A stretch of DNA of 55,049 bases, from assembly GCF_028682175.1 (NCBI RefSeq), contig NZ_JANHKS010000038.1:1-55049 (forward strand). Reading direction: 5' to 3'. This DNA is from Pseudomonas putida (lineage in GTDB: Bacteria; Pseudomonadota; Gammaproteobacteria; Pseudomonadales; Pseudomonadaceae). The notes under the pieces are model-generated. The model was not told the DNA's origin, did not search any database, and was given only the letters and a program-made list of their open reading frames with translations. Numbering within the stretch: position 1 is the stretch's first letter; each line of letters starts with the position of its first letter. Below are positions 19,513 to 28,757 of this stretch, piece after piece. A program made the translations under genes and the position numbers.

Positions 19513-20895
19513 TCAATCCGCCAAACGCCAGGTAGTTGCGCCCTTGCTGTCTTCCAGCACCACGCCCATGGCGGTGAGCTGGTCGCGGATGCGGTCCGAT
19601 TCGGCCCAGTTCTTGTCGGTGCGGGCCTGCAGACGCGCCGCGATCAGCGCTTCCACTTCTGCCGCATCCACACGACCTTCCGCACCAGCACGCAGGAAAT
19701 CATCGGCTTCGAGCTGCAACACACCCAGCACGCTGGCCAGTTGCTTCAAGCGCGCCGCCAGCCCCGCCGCTGCCTCGACATCGCTGTCACGCAGGCGGTT
19801 GATCTCACGGACCATCTCGAACAGCACCGCACAGGCTTCCGGCGTACCAAAGTCATCGTCCATCGCCGCCGAGAAACGCTCGACGTAAGCTTCGCCGCCA
19901 ACCGGCTCGGACAATGGCAGGCCCTTGAGTGCGTGGTAGAAACGCTCCAGCGCGCCCTTGGACTCTTTCAGGCTGTCTTCGGAATAGTTGATCGCGCTGC
20001 GGTAGTGGCTCGACACCAGCAGATAACGCACCACTTCCGGATGGTATTTAGCCAGCACGTCGCGGATGGTGAAGAAGTTGTTCAAGGACTTGGACATCTT
20101 CTCGCCATTGATGCGAATCATGCCGCAATGCATCCAGGCGTTGGCGTAGGTCTTGCCGGTGGCCGCCTCGCTCTGGGCGATTTCGTTTTCGTGGTGCGGG
20201 AATTCCAGGTCGGAACCGCCACCATGAATGTCGAAGGTCTCGCCCAGGCAGCAGGTGGACATCACCGAGCACTCGATGTGCCAGCCCGGACGCCCCGCGC
20301 CCCACGGCGATTCCCAGCTCGGCTCGCCGGGCTTTACGCCTTTCCACAGCACGAAATCCAGCGGATCTTCTTTGGCTTCGTCGACCTCGATCCGCGCACC
20401 GATGCGCAAATCTTCGATCTTCTTGCGCGACAGCTTGCCGTAACCCATGAACTTGGCGACGCGGTAATACACGTCGCCATTTCCCGGCGCGTAGGCGAAG
20501 CCCTTGTCGATCAGGGTCTGGATCATGCTCAGCATGCCAGGGATGTGATCCGTGGCACGCGGCTCAAGGTCCGGCTTGAGGATGTTCAGGCGCGCTTCGT
20601 CCTCGTGCATCGCGTCGATCATGCGCGCGGTCAAGGTATCGAACGCTTCGCCGTTTTCACGGGCGCGGTTGATGATCTTGTCGTCGATGTCGGTGATGTT
20701 GCGCACGTAGGTCAGGTCGTAGCCGCTGAAACGCAGCCAGCGGGTGACCAGGTCGAAGGCCACCATGCTGCGGCCATGGCCCAGGTGGCAGTAGTCGTAC
20801 ACGGTCATGCCGCAAACGTACATGCGCACCTTGTTGCCATCCAGCGGCTTGAAGGTTTCTTTGCTCTTGGTGAGCGTGTTGTAGATAGAGAGCAC
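19513..20895 (-). CDS. cysS: Cysteinyl-tRNA synthetase
   Basis: This 460-residue class I enzyme charges tRNA-Cys with cysteine in the cytoplasm. Zinc and catalytic motifs are visible: VCGMTVYDYCHLGHGRS (HIGH-type motif and zinc Cys), IECSVMS, GGGSDLEFPHHENE, and the KMSKS loop GEKMSKSLNNFF. Length is standard. The start is GTG at 20895, eight nt after an AAGG that overlaps the glnS stop codon. The gene begins 10 bp after glnS ends, so the two are likely co-transcribed and coupled. No clear terminator follows; REP elements lie downstream. Confidence 0.97.
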   Translation of the reverse strand: MLSIYNTLTKSKETFKPLDGNKVRMYVCGMTVYDYCHLGHGRSMVAFDLVTRWLRFSGYDLTYVRNITDIDDKIINRARENGEAFDTLTARMIDAMHEDEARLNILKPDLEPRATDHIPGMLSMIQTLIDKGFAYAPGNGDVYYRVAKFMGYGKLSRKKIEDLRIGARIEVDEAKEDPLDFVLWKGVKPGEPSWESPWGAGRPGWHIECSVMSTCCLGETFDIHGGGSDLEFPHHENEIAQSEAATGKTYANAWMHCGMIRINGEKMSKSLNNFFTIRDVLAKYHPEVVRYLLVSSHYRSAINYSEDSLKESKGALERFYHALKGLPLSEPVGGEAYVERFSAAMDDDFGTPEACAVLFEMVREINRLRDSDVEAAAGLAARLKQLASVLGVLQLEADDFLRAGAEGRVDAAEVEALIAARLQARTDKNWAESDRIRDQLTAMGVVLEDSKGATTWRLAD

Positions 20896-20905
20896 GTTAC
20901 TTACC

Positions 20906-22603
20906 TTAGCTCCACGAATCGCGGAGCGTCACAGTCCGGTTGAACACCGGGCGACCTGGTTTCGAGTCCTTGATGTCCGCGCAGAAATAACCTTCGCGTT
21001 CGAACTGGAAACGGTCTTCCGGCGCAGCTTCAGCCAACGACGGTTCGGCCCGACAACCGGTCAGGACCTGCAAGGACCCCGGGTTGATGTTGTCCAGGAA
21101 GGTCTTGCCCTCTTCTGCCTTCTCCGGGTTCGCGGAGAGGAACAGGCGGTCATACAAACGCACTTCGCATTCGATGCTTTCAGCAGCCGGAACCCAGTGC
21201 ACCACGCCCTTGACCTTGCGGCCTTCAGGGTTCTTGCCCAAGGTGTCCGGGTCATAGGAGCAGCGCAGTTCGACGATATTGCCGTCGGCGTCTTTGATCG
21301 CTTCGTCGGCACGGATCACGTAGCTGCCACGCAGGCGCACTTCGCCACCCGGCTCCAGACGCTTGTAGCCTTTTGGCGGCTCTTCCATGAAGTCATCGCG
21401 GTCGATGTAGATTTCACGGGAGAACGGCAACTTGCGCACGCCCAGTTGCTCGTGCTGCGGATGACGCGGCAGTTCGAGGTGGTCGACCTTGTCTTCGGGG
21501 TAGTTGGTGATCACTACCTTGAGCGGGCGCAGCACGCACATGGCGCGCGGGGCGTTGGCGTCCAGGTCCTGACGGATGCTGAATTCGAGCATGCCGAAAT
21601 CGACCACGCCGTCGGAACGGTTGGTGCCGATCATTTCGCAGAAGTTGCGGATCGAGGCCGGGGTGTAGCCGCGACGGCGGAAGCCCGACAGCGTCGACAT
21701 GCGCGGATCGTCCCAGCCGTTGACGTGCTTTTCATCGACCAGTTGCTTGAGCTTGCGCTTGCTGGTGATGGTGTAGTTCAGGTTCAGGCGCGAGAACTCG
21801 TACTGGCGCGGCTTGCACGGCACCGGCAGGTTATCGAGGAACCAGTCGTACAGCGGACGGTGGCTTTCGAATTCCAGGGTGCAGATCGAGTGGGTGATGC
21901 CTTCGATGGCGTCCGACTGACCGTGGGTGAAGTCGTAGATCGGGTAGATGCACCACTTGTCGCCGGTCTGGTGGTGATGGGCGTGGCGAATGCGGTACAG
22001 GATCGGGTCGCGCAGGTTCATGTTCGGCGAGGCCATGTCGATCTTGGCGCGCAGAACGCGGGCGCCATCTTCGAACTCGCCGGCCTTCATGCGGTTGAAC
22101 AGGTCCAGGTTTTCCTCGACCGAACGGTCACGGAACGGGCTGTTCTTGCCAGGCTCGGTCAGGGTGCCGCGGTATTCGCGGGCCTGTTCCGGGGTCAGGT
22201 CGTCAACGTAGGCCTTGCCGGACTTGATCAGCTCGACAGCCCAGTCGAACAGCTGGTCGAAATACTGCGACGCGTAACGCACTTCGCCGGACCACTCGAA
22301 GCCCAGCCATTTGACGTCGCTTTCGATGGCGTCGATGTATTCCTGGTCTTCCTTGGCCGGGTTGGTGTCGTCGAAACGCAGGTGCGTGACGCCGCCGAAT
22401 TCCTGAGCCAGACCAAAGTTGACGCAGATCGACTTGGCATGACCGATGTGCAGGTAGCCGTTGGGCTCCGGCGGGAAACGGGTCACGATCTTGGTGTGCT
22501 TGCCCGAATCCAGGTCTGCCTGCACGATCGGGCGCAGGAAGTTGGTAGGGATAGCAGGGCCTGCCTTGGTGTTGGCAGCAGCGTCTTGAGTGGGCTTGCT
22601 CAT
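20906..22603 (-). CDS. glnS: Glutaminyl-tRNA synthetase
   Basis: This 565-residue class I enzyme charges tRNA-Gln. The HIGH motif is in PPEPNGYLHIGHAKS and the KMSKS-type loop in TITSKRKLKQLV. FDDTNPAKED and the C-terminal beta-barrel anticodon domain are present. The ATG at 22603 has GGATCC upstream and gives the expected N-terminal extension before FLRPIVQADLDSGKH. Upstream in-frame codons up to 22750 run through the promoter region and are rejected. It is first gene of the glnS-cysS pair and divergent from ppiB. Confidence 0.97.
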   Translation of the reverse strand: MSKPTQDAAANTKAGPAIPTNFLRPIVQADLDSGKHTKIVTRFPPEPNGYLHIGHAKSICVNFGLAQEFGGVTHLRFDDTNPAKEDQEYIDAIESDVKWLGFEWSGEVRYASQYFDQLFDWAVELIKSGKAYVDDLTPEQAREYRGTLTEPGKNSPFRDRSVEENLDLFNRMKAGEFEDGARVLRAKIDMASPNMNLRDPILYRIRHAHHHQTGDKWCIYPIYDFTHGQSDAIEGITHSICTLEFESHRPLYDWFLDNLPVPCKPRQYEFSRLNLNYTITSKRKLKQLVDEKHVNGWDDPRMSTLSGFRRRGYTPASIRNFCEMIGTNRSDGVVDFGMLEFSIRQDLDANAPRAMCVLRPLKVVITNYPEDKVDHLELPRHPQHEQLGVRKLPFSREIYIDRDDFMEEPPKGYKRLEPGGEVRLRGSYVIRADEAIKDADGNIVELRCSYDPDTLGKNPEGRKVKGVVHWVPAAESIECEVRLYDRLFLSANPEKAEEGKTFLDNINPGSLQVLTGCRAEPSLAEAAPEDRFQFEREGYFCADIKDSKPGRPVFNRTVTLRDSWS

Positions 22604-22674
22604 AGGATCCTTGAAAACCTGACAGTCGCGGCCAGGGTAGGCCGAATAAATCAAAGCGCTTATCATAGCCGAAC

Positions 22675-22692
22675 CTGTCAAGCCCCTGACAG
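22675..22692. promoter_or_regulatory. Palindrome in the glnS-ppiB divergent region
   Basis: CTGTCA-AGCCCC-TGACAG is an 18-bp inverted repeat about 70 bp upstream of glnS. It overlaps a TTGACA hexamer on the minus strand, and a TATGAT sits just downstream of it. The remainder of the 273-bp gap shows no clear element. A regulatory role is a guess. Confidence 0.35.
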
Positions 22693-22876
22693 CGTGCTGT
22701 GAGAAAACTGCACTGCGCGATACCCATTGGTGAGCGAGTGTTACAGGCAATGGCAGCTTTTGCTTGTTCCGCTAGCCTCTGTAGACTGCGCGTCCGGGTG
22801 AAATCGCCGGCACTTTTTGTGCTGCATGCGGCGATTGGCACGTCAAACCACGAATTCCAAAAGAGTGACCTTGAAC

Positions 22877-23380
22877 ATGTCCAAAGTAAAACTTTCCACC
22901 AACCACGGTGACATCGTCCTGCAACTGAATGCAGAAAAAGCGCCGATTACTGTCGCCAACTTCATCGAGTACGTTAACGCTGGCCACTACAGCAACACCG
23001 TATTCCACCGCGTCATCGGCAACTTCATGATCCAGGGCGGCGGTTTCGAGCCAGGCATGAAAGAGAAGAAAGACAAGCGCCCAAGCATCCAGAACGAAGC
23101 CGACAACGGCCTGCCGAACAAGAAGTACTCGGTTGCCATGGCCCGCACCATGGAGCCGCATTCGGCCTCCGCGCAGTTCTTCATCAACGTCGCCGACAAC
23201 AGCTTCCTGAACCACAGCGGCAAGACCGTCCAGGGCTGGGGCTACGCCGTGTTCGGTGAAGTGGTCGAAGGCTCGGACGTGGTCGACAAGATCAAGGGCG
23301 TTGCCACCACCTCCAAGGCTGGCCACCAGGACGTACCGGCTGACGACGTGATCATCGAGAAAGCAGAGATCGTTGAGTGA
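22877..23380 (+). CDS. ppiB: Cytoplasmic cyclophilin-type peptidyl-prolyl isomerase B
   Basis: This 167-residue cyclophilin isomerises prolyl bonds in the cytoplasm. Core motifs are visible: VANFIEYVNAGHYSNTVFHR, VIGNFMIQGGGF (catalytic Arg just before), MARTMEPHSASAQFFINV, and VFGEVVEGSDVVDKI. No signal peptide is present with the ATG at 22877, whose MSKVKLSTNHGDIVL start is standard; the 20 codons upstream in frame are not part of the fold. Its last four bases overlap the start of lpxH, so the two are translationally coupled. Confidence 0.97.
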   Translation: MSKVKLSTNHGDIVLQLNAEKAPITVANFIEYVNAGHYSNTVFHRVIGNFMIQGGGFEPGMKEKKDKRPSIQNEADNGLPNKKYSVAMARTMEPHSASAQFFINVADNSFLNHSGKTVQGWGYAVFGEVVEGSDVVDKIKGVATTSKAGHQDVPADDVIIEKAEIVE

Positions 23381-24135
23381 TACTGCTGATCTCCGATCTG
23401 CATCTGGAAGAAGGACGCCCGGACATTACCCGGGCGTTTCTGGATCTGCTGAGTGACCGGGCGCGCGCCGCCCAGTCGCTGTATATCCTCGGGGATTTTT
23501 TCGAAGCCTGGATCGGCGATGACGCGATGTCGCCCTTCCAGCGCTCGATCTGCGAAGCCTTGCGCGCCTTGAGCGACAGCGGCACACAGGTGTTCCTGAT
23601 GCACGGCAATCGCGATTTTCTGATCGGCAAGGCCTTTTGCAAGGCCGCAGGCGTCACCCTGTTGAAAGACCCGAGCGTGGTCGAGTTCAACGGTGAGCCG
23701 GTGTTGTTGATGCACGGCGACAGCCTGTGCACCCGCGACGAAGCCTACATGCGTTTGCGCCGTTACCTGCGCAACCCACTGACTTTATGGGTACTGCGCC
23801 ACCTGCCCCTGAGCACCCGGCACAAGCTGGCGCGCAAGTTGCGCAGCGAAAGCCGCGCGCAGACCCGCATGAAAGCCAACGACATCGTGGATGTCACGCC
23901 TGAAGAAGTGCCACGGATCATGTCCGAGCACGGCGTGAAAACCCTGATCCACGGCCACACCCACCGCCCGGCGATTCACAAGCTGCAGATCGGCGACGAC
24001 ACTGCGCAACGAATTGTATTGGGGGATTGGGACCGCGAAGGCTGGGCGTTGCAGGTCGACGAGCACGGCTTCCAACTCGGCTCGTTCGGGTTTGTGCCCG
24101 AGCAACCGGTGGCAATCGGACATACACCCGATTGA
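23377..24135 (+). CDS. lpxH: UDP-2,3-diacylglucosamine diphosphatase
   Basis: This 252-residue peripheral membrane enzyme hydrolyses UDP-2,3-diacylglucosamine to lipid X in lipid A synthesis. It is a calcineurin-like metallophosphatase with the expected metal motifs: SDLHL, GDFFEAWIGDD, HGNRDFLIG, LMHGDSLCT and HGHTHRPA. The start is GTG at 23377, overlapping the ppiB stop as GTGA; no better start exists before the conserved SDLHL. Length fits the family. Downstream are REP elements and no clear terminator. Confidence 0.96.
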   Translation: MILLISDLHLEEGRPDITRAFLDLLSDRARAAQSLYILGDFFEAWIGDDAMSPFQRSICEALRALSDSGTQVFLMHGNRDFLIGKAFCKAAGVTLLKDPSVVEFNGEPVLLMHGDSLCTRDEAYMRLRRYLRNPLTLWVLRHLPLSTRHKLARKLRSESRAQTRMKANDIVDVTPEEVPRIMSEHGVKTLIHGHTHRPAIHKLQIGDDTAQRIVLGDWDREGWALQVDEHGFQLGSFGFVPEQPVAIGHTPD

Positions 24136-24146
24136 CCACACGTCAC

Positions 24147-24235
24147 TGCAGGAGCGCGCTTGCCCGCGACAGCGTCAGGCCTGCGACAACGATGTGTCTG
24201 ACACACCGCCGTCGCGGGGCAAGCGCGCTCCTACA
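24147..24235. repeat. REPIN, family A
   Basis: Arms are 24147-24169 (GGAGCGCGCTTGCCCGCGA) and 24212-24235 (inverted; one extra G in the GGGG run). It is the first of two REPINs in tandem between lpxH and the efflux operon. Confidence 0.88.
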
Positions 24236-24278
24236 GTGATCACGGCCAGTCCAACCTTCCGCGGCGTACGCAACACCC

Positions 24279-24367
24279 TGTAGGAGTGAGCTTGCTCGCG
24301 ATGGCGGTGGATCTGTCGCATCGAGGGTGAGTGACGAAACGCTATCGCGAGCAAGCTCACTCCTACA
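24279..24367. repeat. REPIN, family A
   Basis: Arms 24279-24301 and 24345-24367 both have the GAGTGAGCTTGCTCGCGA subtype in opposite directions. A REP fragment, AAGCGCTCCTACA, follows at 24401-24413. Confidence 0.88.
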
Positions 24368-24421
24368 GAAGATCGGCGGCTGGCGAGTATTGCGCGGTGT
24401 AAGCGCTCCTACAATGGTTCA

Positions 24422-25954
24422 TCAATGCCCTGCCCCGGGCCCTGCCTTGGCGGCAAATGGCGGCTTGGCCAGCCAGACGATCAGGATCAGCACCAGGAAC
24501 ATCCAGCCCAGCATGTAGAAATAATCCACGGTGGACATCATGTAGGCCTGGCTGGTCACCATGCTGTCGAGCCGGGCATAGGCCTGATTGCTCGCCCCGC
24601 CCAGAGTGTCCAGGGCCTGGCGCGTCGTGGACTCATAGGTGTTGACGTTTTCGCTCAGGTACGCGTGGTGCACGTTGGCCCGGCGGATCCAGATCCAGGT
24701 GGTCAACGAGGCCGCGAAACTGCCCCCGAGGTTACGCAGGAAGGTCGCCAGTCCCGAGCCGTCGGCGATTTGCGACGGCGGCAGGTCCGACAGCAGGATG
24801 CTCAAGGTCGGCATGAAGAACAGCGCAACGCCCGCTCCCATGAACAACTGCACCAGCGCAATGTGCTCAAAATCCACCTGACTGGTGAAGTTCGAACGCA
24901 TGAAACAACTCGTGCCGATGGCCAGAAACGCAAGCCCAGCAAGCAGCCGCAGATCGACCTTGTTGGCATATTTACCGACGAACGGCGACATCAATACCGG
25001 CAGGATCCCGATCGGCGCCACCGCCAGCCCCGCGTAGGTCGGCGTGTAGCCCATCTGCGTCTGCAACCACTGCGGCAGGATCAGGTTGATGCCGAAGAAC
25101 CCGGCGTAGCCCAGCACCAGACAGATCGTCCCGACCCTGAAGTTACGGAAACTGAACAGGCGCAGGTTGACCACCGGATGCTCGTCGGTCATCTCCCAGA
25201 TGATGAACGCCGCCAGACCAATCACCGAAATCACCGTGCCGATGATGATGAAGTTCGACGAGAACCAGTCCAGGTCGTTGCCCTTGTCGAGCACGATCTG
25301 CAAGGCGCCCACGCCAATGATCAGCGTTATCAGCCCCACGTAGTCCATCGGTTGGCGGCTGGTGGTCACCGGCCTTGCGGCCATTTGCGTGCGCACCACG
25401 AAGGCTGCGAACAGACCGATCGGCACGTTGATGAAGAAAATCCACGGCCAGGTGTAACTGTCGGTGATCCAGCCGCCGAGAATCGGCCCCGCAATCGGCG
25501 CCACAACCGTCACCATCGCCAGCAGTGCCAGTGCCATCCCCCTTTTCGCCGGGGGATAGACGGCAATCAGCAGCGTCTGGGTCATCGGGTACAAGGGGCC
25601 TGCGACCACGCCTTGCAGCACACGAAAGCCCACCAGTTCCGGCATCGAGGTAGAAATACCGCAGAGGAACGAGGCCAGCACGAACAGCACCGTGGCCCAT
25701 ATGAACAGCTTCACCTCACCAAAGCGGCGGCTCAGCCAGCCGGTCAACGGCAAGGCGATGGCGTTACTCACCGCAAACGAGGTGATGACCCAGGTGCCCT
25801 GCTCGGAACTCACGCCCAGGTTGCCGGAAATCGTCGGCAGCGCGACGTTGGCAATGGTGGTGTCGAGCACCTGCATGAAAGTCGCCAGCGACAGGCCGAT
25901 GGTGGTCAACAACAGGCTTGGCGGCGTAAAAGAAGCGGGAGCGTTGTTACTCAT
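24422..25954 (-). CDS. emrB: MFS multidrug efflux transporter, EmrB / DHA2 type
   Basis: This 510-residue inner-membrane proton antiporter has 14 predicted helices. The DHA2 motifs are seen early: LDTTIANVALPTISGNLG, WVITSFAVSNAIALPLTGWL and RRFGEVKLF; GFRVLQGVVAGPLYPMTQT and VAPIAGPILGGWITD follow. With the adaptor EmrA and the outer-membrane factor encoded just upstream it should form a tripartite pump expelling hydrophobic toxins to the outside. It is the last gene of a MarR-OMF-EmrA-EmrB operon, 63 bp after emrA. Substrates cannot be inferred from sequence. Confidence 0.93.
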   Translation of the reverse strand: MSNNAPASFTPPSLLLTTIGLSLATFMQVLDTTIANVALPTISGNLGVSSEQGTWVITSFAVSNAIALPLTGWLSRRFGEVKLFIWATVLFVLASFLCGISTSMPELVGFRVLQGVVAGPLYPMTQTLLIAVYPPAKRGMALALLAMVTVVAPIAGPILGGWITDSYTWPWIFFINVPIGLFAAFVVRTQMAARPVTTSRQPMDYVGLITLIIGVGALQIVLDKGNDLDWFSSNFIIIGTVISVIGLAAFIIWEMTDEHPVVNLRLFSFRNFRVGTICLVLGYAGFFGINLILPQWLQTQMGYTPTYAGLAVAPIGILPVLMSPFVGKYANKVDLRLLAGLAFLAIGTSCFMRSNFTSQVDFEHIALVQLFMGAGVALFFMPTLSILLSDLPPSQIADGSGLATFLRNLGGSFAASLTTWIWIRRANVHHAYLSENVNTYESTTRQALDTLGGASNQAYARLDSMVTSQAYMMSTVDYFYMLGWMFLVLILIVWLAKPPFAAKAGPGAGH

Positions 25955-26017
25955 CGCGAATCCTTTGACACTCGAAAGATGCGCCAGCCCGAAGGCCGGC
26001 GCAGGGGGACAGGCGAC

Positions 26018-27250
26018 TTAACGCTGTACGGTCTTGCCGGTGGCCTGGGCGCTGTTCTCGTGGATCAGGCGCGCAATCAGCGTGTCGGCATCGGCCAGTT
26101 GTTTGCTGTACACATCAGTGGTGAACGACGCCTGCTTGGGCGGCTGTTGCGCCAGCACCGGGCCGCTCTGGTCGTGCAGGTTCACATCGACCACGGTGGA
26201 CAGGCCGATGCGCAGCGGATTCTTCGCCAACTCGTCAGCGTTGATGTGAATCCGCACCGGCACCCGCTGCACGATCTTGATCCAGTTACCCGTGGCGTTC
26301 TGCGCAGGCAGCAGGGCGAACGCGCTGCCGGTGCCGGCGCCGACGCTGTCGACGGTGCCGCTGAACTTCACGTCGCTGCCATACAGGTCAGCCTCGATGT
26401 CCACCGGCTGGCCGATGCGCATCTTGCCCAACTGGGTTTCCTTGAAGTTGGCGTCGATCCACAGCTGATCCAGCGGAATCACCGCCATCAGCGCGGTGCC
26501 AGGCTGAACGCGCTGGCCCAGTTGCACGGTGCGCTTGGCGACATAGCCGGTGACCGGCGCGATCAGGGTGCTGCGCGCGCTGTTCAGGTACGCCTGGCGC
26601 AGTTGCGCGGCGGCGGCCTTCACATCCGGGTGCGACGACACCTGAGTGTCATCGATCAATGCCGTGCTGGTGACCAATTGCTGCTGGATGTTGTTCAGGG
26701 CGTTCTGCGCGCTGGTCAGGTCATCCTTGGCGTGGGACAGTTCTTCCTGGGAAATCGCCCCGCCCGCCGCCAGGTTGCGCCGACGGTTGTAGTTGTCCTG
26801 GGCCTTCTGCACTTCGGCGCGCTGGGCCGCCAGTTGTGCCTTGATGCCGTCCACGCTGCTGTACAGACCGCGAACCTGACGCACCACCTTGCCCAGATTG
26901 GCCTCGGCGCTTTGCAGCGCGACTTCGGCGTCGTTAGGGTCGAACTGCACCAGCACCTGGCCTTCACGGACCAGATCGCCATCATCGGCGCCAATGCTCA
27001 CCACGGTGCCGGTCACTTGCGGGGTGATTTCCACCACGTTGCCGTTGACGTAGGCATCGTCCGTGCTTTCGTTCCATTGGCCGTAGACTTCGTACCAGCC
27101 CCAGACGCCAAGACCGCCCAGAATCACGACGATCAGCAGGCCGAACATCAGGATCTTGCGCTTGCGCGGGTTCTTCTGCGGCTGGCCTGGCGCAGCCTTT
27201 TGCGCCGAAGCTTCGTTTGTTGCGTTGTTTTCGCTAGTGGCAGTGGCCAT
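26018..27250 (-). CDS. emrA: Membrane-fusion adaptor of the efflux pump, EmrA / HlyD type
   Basis: This 410-residue periplasmic adaptor is anchored by one N-terminal helix (about 34-53, KILMFGLLIVVILGGLGVWG). The lipoyl half-motif STDDAYVNGNVVEITPQVTG and its partner TLIAPVTGYVAKRTVQLGQR flank a long alpha-helical hairpin (about 100-210), as in EmrA. A beta-barrel domain with LWIDANFKETQLGKMRIGQP follows. It links EmrB to the outer-membrane factor whose gene ends 10 bp upstream. The start ATG at 27250 follows AAGG by 8 nt. Confidence 0.93.
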   Translation of the reverse strand: MATATSENNATNEASAQKAAPGQPQKNPRKRKILMFGLLIVVILGGLGVWGWYEVYGQWNESTDDAYVNGNVVEITPQVTGTVVSIGADDGDLVREGQVLVQFDPNDAEVALQSAEANLGKVVRQVRGLYSSVDGIKAQLAAQRAEVQKAQDNYNRRRNLAAGGAISQEELSHAKDDLTSAQNALNNIQQQLVTSTALIDDTQVSSHPDVKAAAAQLRQAYLNSARSTLIAPVTGYVAKRTVQLGQRVQPGTALMAVIPLDQLWIDANFKETQLGKMRIGQPVDIEADLYGSDVKFSGTVDSVGAGTGSAFALLPAQNATGNWIKIVQRVPVRIHINADELAKNPLRIGLSTVVDVNLHDQSGPVLAQQPPKQASFTTDVYSKQLADADTLIARLIHENSAQATGKTVQR

Positions 27251-27260
27251 GACGAGTACC

Positions 27261-28757
27261 TTAATGAGTCAGCGAAGCAGTTGACGGGACAGCTGGGGCG
27301 GCGTTTTCGCCGGGCTTGCTCTCTTCGAAGCCTCCCCCCAGGGCCTGCATCAACTGGATCGAAAGATCGATTCGTTCCGCGTTGAGATCAGCCAGTTGGC
27401 GTTGCGATTGCAGCAGTTGCTGCTCGACGCTCAGCACATCGAGGTAGTTGCCGATCCCCGATGAATAGCGCGTGACCACCGTGTCGTAGGACTTCTGAAT
27501 CACGTCGGTGGCTTGCTGGCGCGCGTCGATCTGACCGCTGATCGAATGCAGCTGGCCGATGTTGTCGCTGACATCGCCCAGGGCACGCACCAGACTCTTG
27601 TTGTACTGCGCGACCGCGAGGTCGTAGTCGGCATCCCGCGCATCCAGATCGGCGCGACGGCGACCGCCATCGAAGATCGGCAACGAGACGGTCGGCGCCA
27701 CATTGAAGAAGCGGCTGGCCGAACCGAACATCGCGTCGCCCAGCAGAGACTCGACTCCAGCCGATGCACTGAGGTTCAGGTTCGGATAGAAGTTGGTCTT
27801 GCTGGCGACGATGTCCTTGCTGGCCGCCTCGACCCGCCAGCGCGCAGCCACCAGGTCCGGGCGACGACCGAGCAACTCGGCAGGCACCACGGATGGCAGC
27901 TGCACCACCGCAGGTTTCAGCACCGCAGGCCTTGCCAGTTCTTCACCACGGTCCGGGCCTTTGCCCATCAGCACGGCCAGGGTGATCTTGGCCGAACGCA
28001 GGCGTTTTTCCGCATCCACCAGCGACTCGCGCGAACCGGCTTCCAGGCTCTGGGTCTGCTGGTACTGGTATTCGCTGTCGATGCCGGACTTGAAGCGGCG
28101 GGCGCCCAGTTCCAGCAACTGACGGGTACGCTTGAGGTCTTCGGCGGCCAGATCGCGGACGATGTAGGCCTGGCCCAGATCACTGTAGGCGCGGGCGACA
28201 TCGGCGGCGAGGGTCAACTGCGCGGCGCGCTGGTCGATTTCGCTGGCACGGGCCTGGCCCAACGCGGCTTCCCAGGCAGCACGCTGCCCGCCCCACAGGT
28301 CGAATGTGTAATTGAAGCTGGCGCCCAGGCTACGCAGGGTGCTGTAGCGACCGCCCTGCCCCAGCGGATCCTGATCCTTGGCCAGGCGCGAGCGGCTTAC
28401 GCTGGCGCTGGCATCGACGGTCGGCATACGCGCGGCATCGGCGCCATAGGCCGCAGCCGTGGCCTGGTGGGTGCGCGCGGCGGCGATCTGCATGTCCGGG
28501 CTGTCGCGCAGGGCCTCGACAATCATGCCGTCGAGTTGCGGATCGCCCAGGCTGGTCCACCAGTCGCGTCGTGGCCAGGCGGCCGGCGACAGGGTGACGC
28601 CTTTGAGGCTTTGCGAAGCCTGCAGGCTGTTGGCATCGATCCCGACGCCTTCGGTGTTCAGGCCTTTGGAGTTGGCGCAACCGGCCAGTACCAGTGCAAC
28701 AAATACCAGGCTCAACGACGTTCGCAACGCCGTGCCGTGCTTGAGGGCAATGTTCAT
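27261..28757 (-). CDS. Outer-membrane efflux factor lipoprotein (NodT / OprM family)
   Basis: This 498-residue TolC-like protein forms the outer-membrane exit duct of the pump. A lipoprotein signal is clear, with lipobox VLAGC around residue 27. Two repeated outer-membrane-efflux halves follow, with GAAR, SGIDS, and ADLDARDADYDLAVAQYNKS coiled-coil segments. The ATG at 28757 overlaps the stop of the marR-type gene by 4 bp (ATGA), which fixes this start and implies coupling. A much longer in-frame reading upstream lies inside the regulator gene and is rejected. Confidence 0.93.
   Translation of the reverse strand: MNIALKHGTALRTSLSLVFVALVLAGCANSKGLNTEGVGIDANSLQASQSLKGVTLSPAAWPRRDWWTSLGDPQLDGMIVEALRDSPDMQIAAARTHQATAAAYGADAARMPTVDASASVSRSRLAKDQDPLGQGGRYSTLRSLGASFNYTFDLWGGQRAAWEAALGQARASEIDQRAAQLTLAADVARAYSDLGQAYIVRDLAAEDLKRTRQLLELGARRFKSGIDSEYQYQQTQSLEAGSRESLVDAEKRLRSAKITLAVLMGKGPDRGEELARPAVLKPAVVQLPSVVPAELLGRRPDLVAARWRVEAASKDIVASKTNFYPNLNLSASAGVESLLGDAMFGSASRFFNVAPTVSLPIFDGGRRRADLDARDADYDLAVAQYNKSLVRALGDVSDNIGQLHSISGQIDARQQATDVIQKSYDTVVTRYSSGIGNYLDVLSVEQQLLQSQRQLADLNAERIDLSIQLMQALGGGFEESKPGENAAPAVPSTASLTH

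Noticed and set aside
24425..27385. A 986-codon open frame on the plus strand across emrB and emrA.
   Set aside because: The translation is rich in R, H, Q and G with no fold or signal, and the minus strand holds two complete efflux genes.
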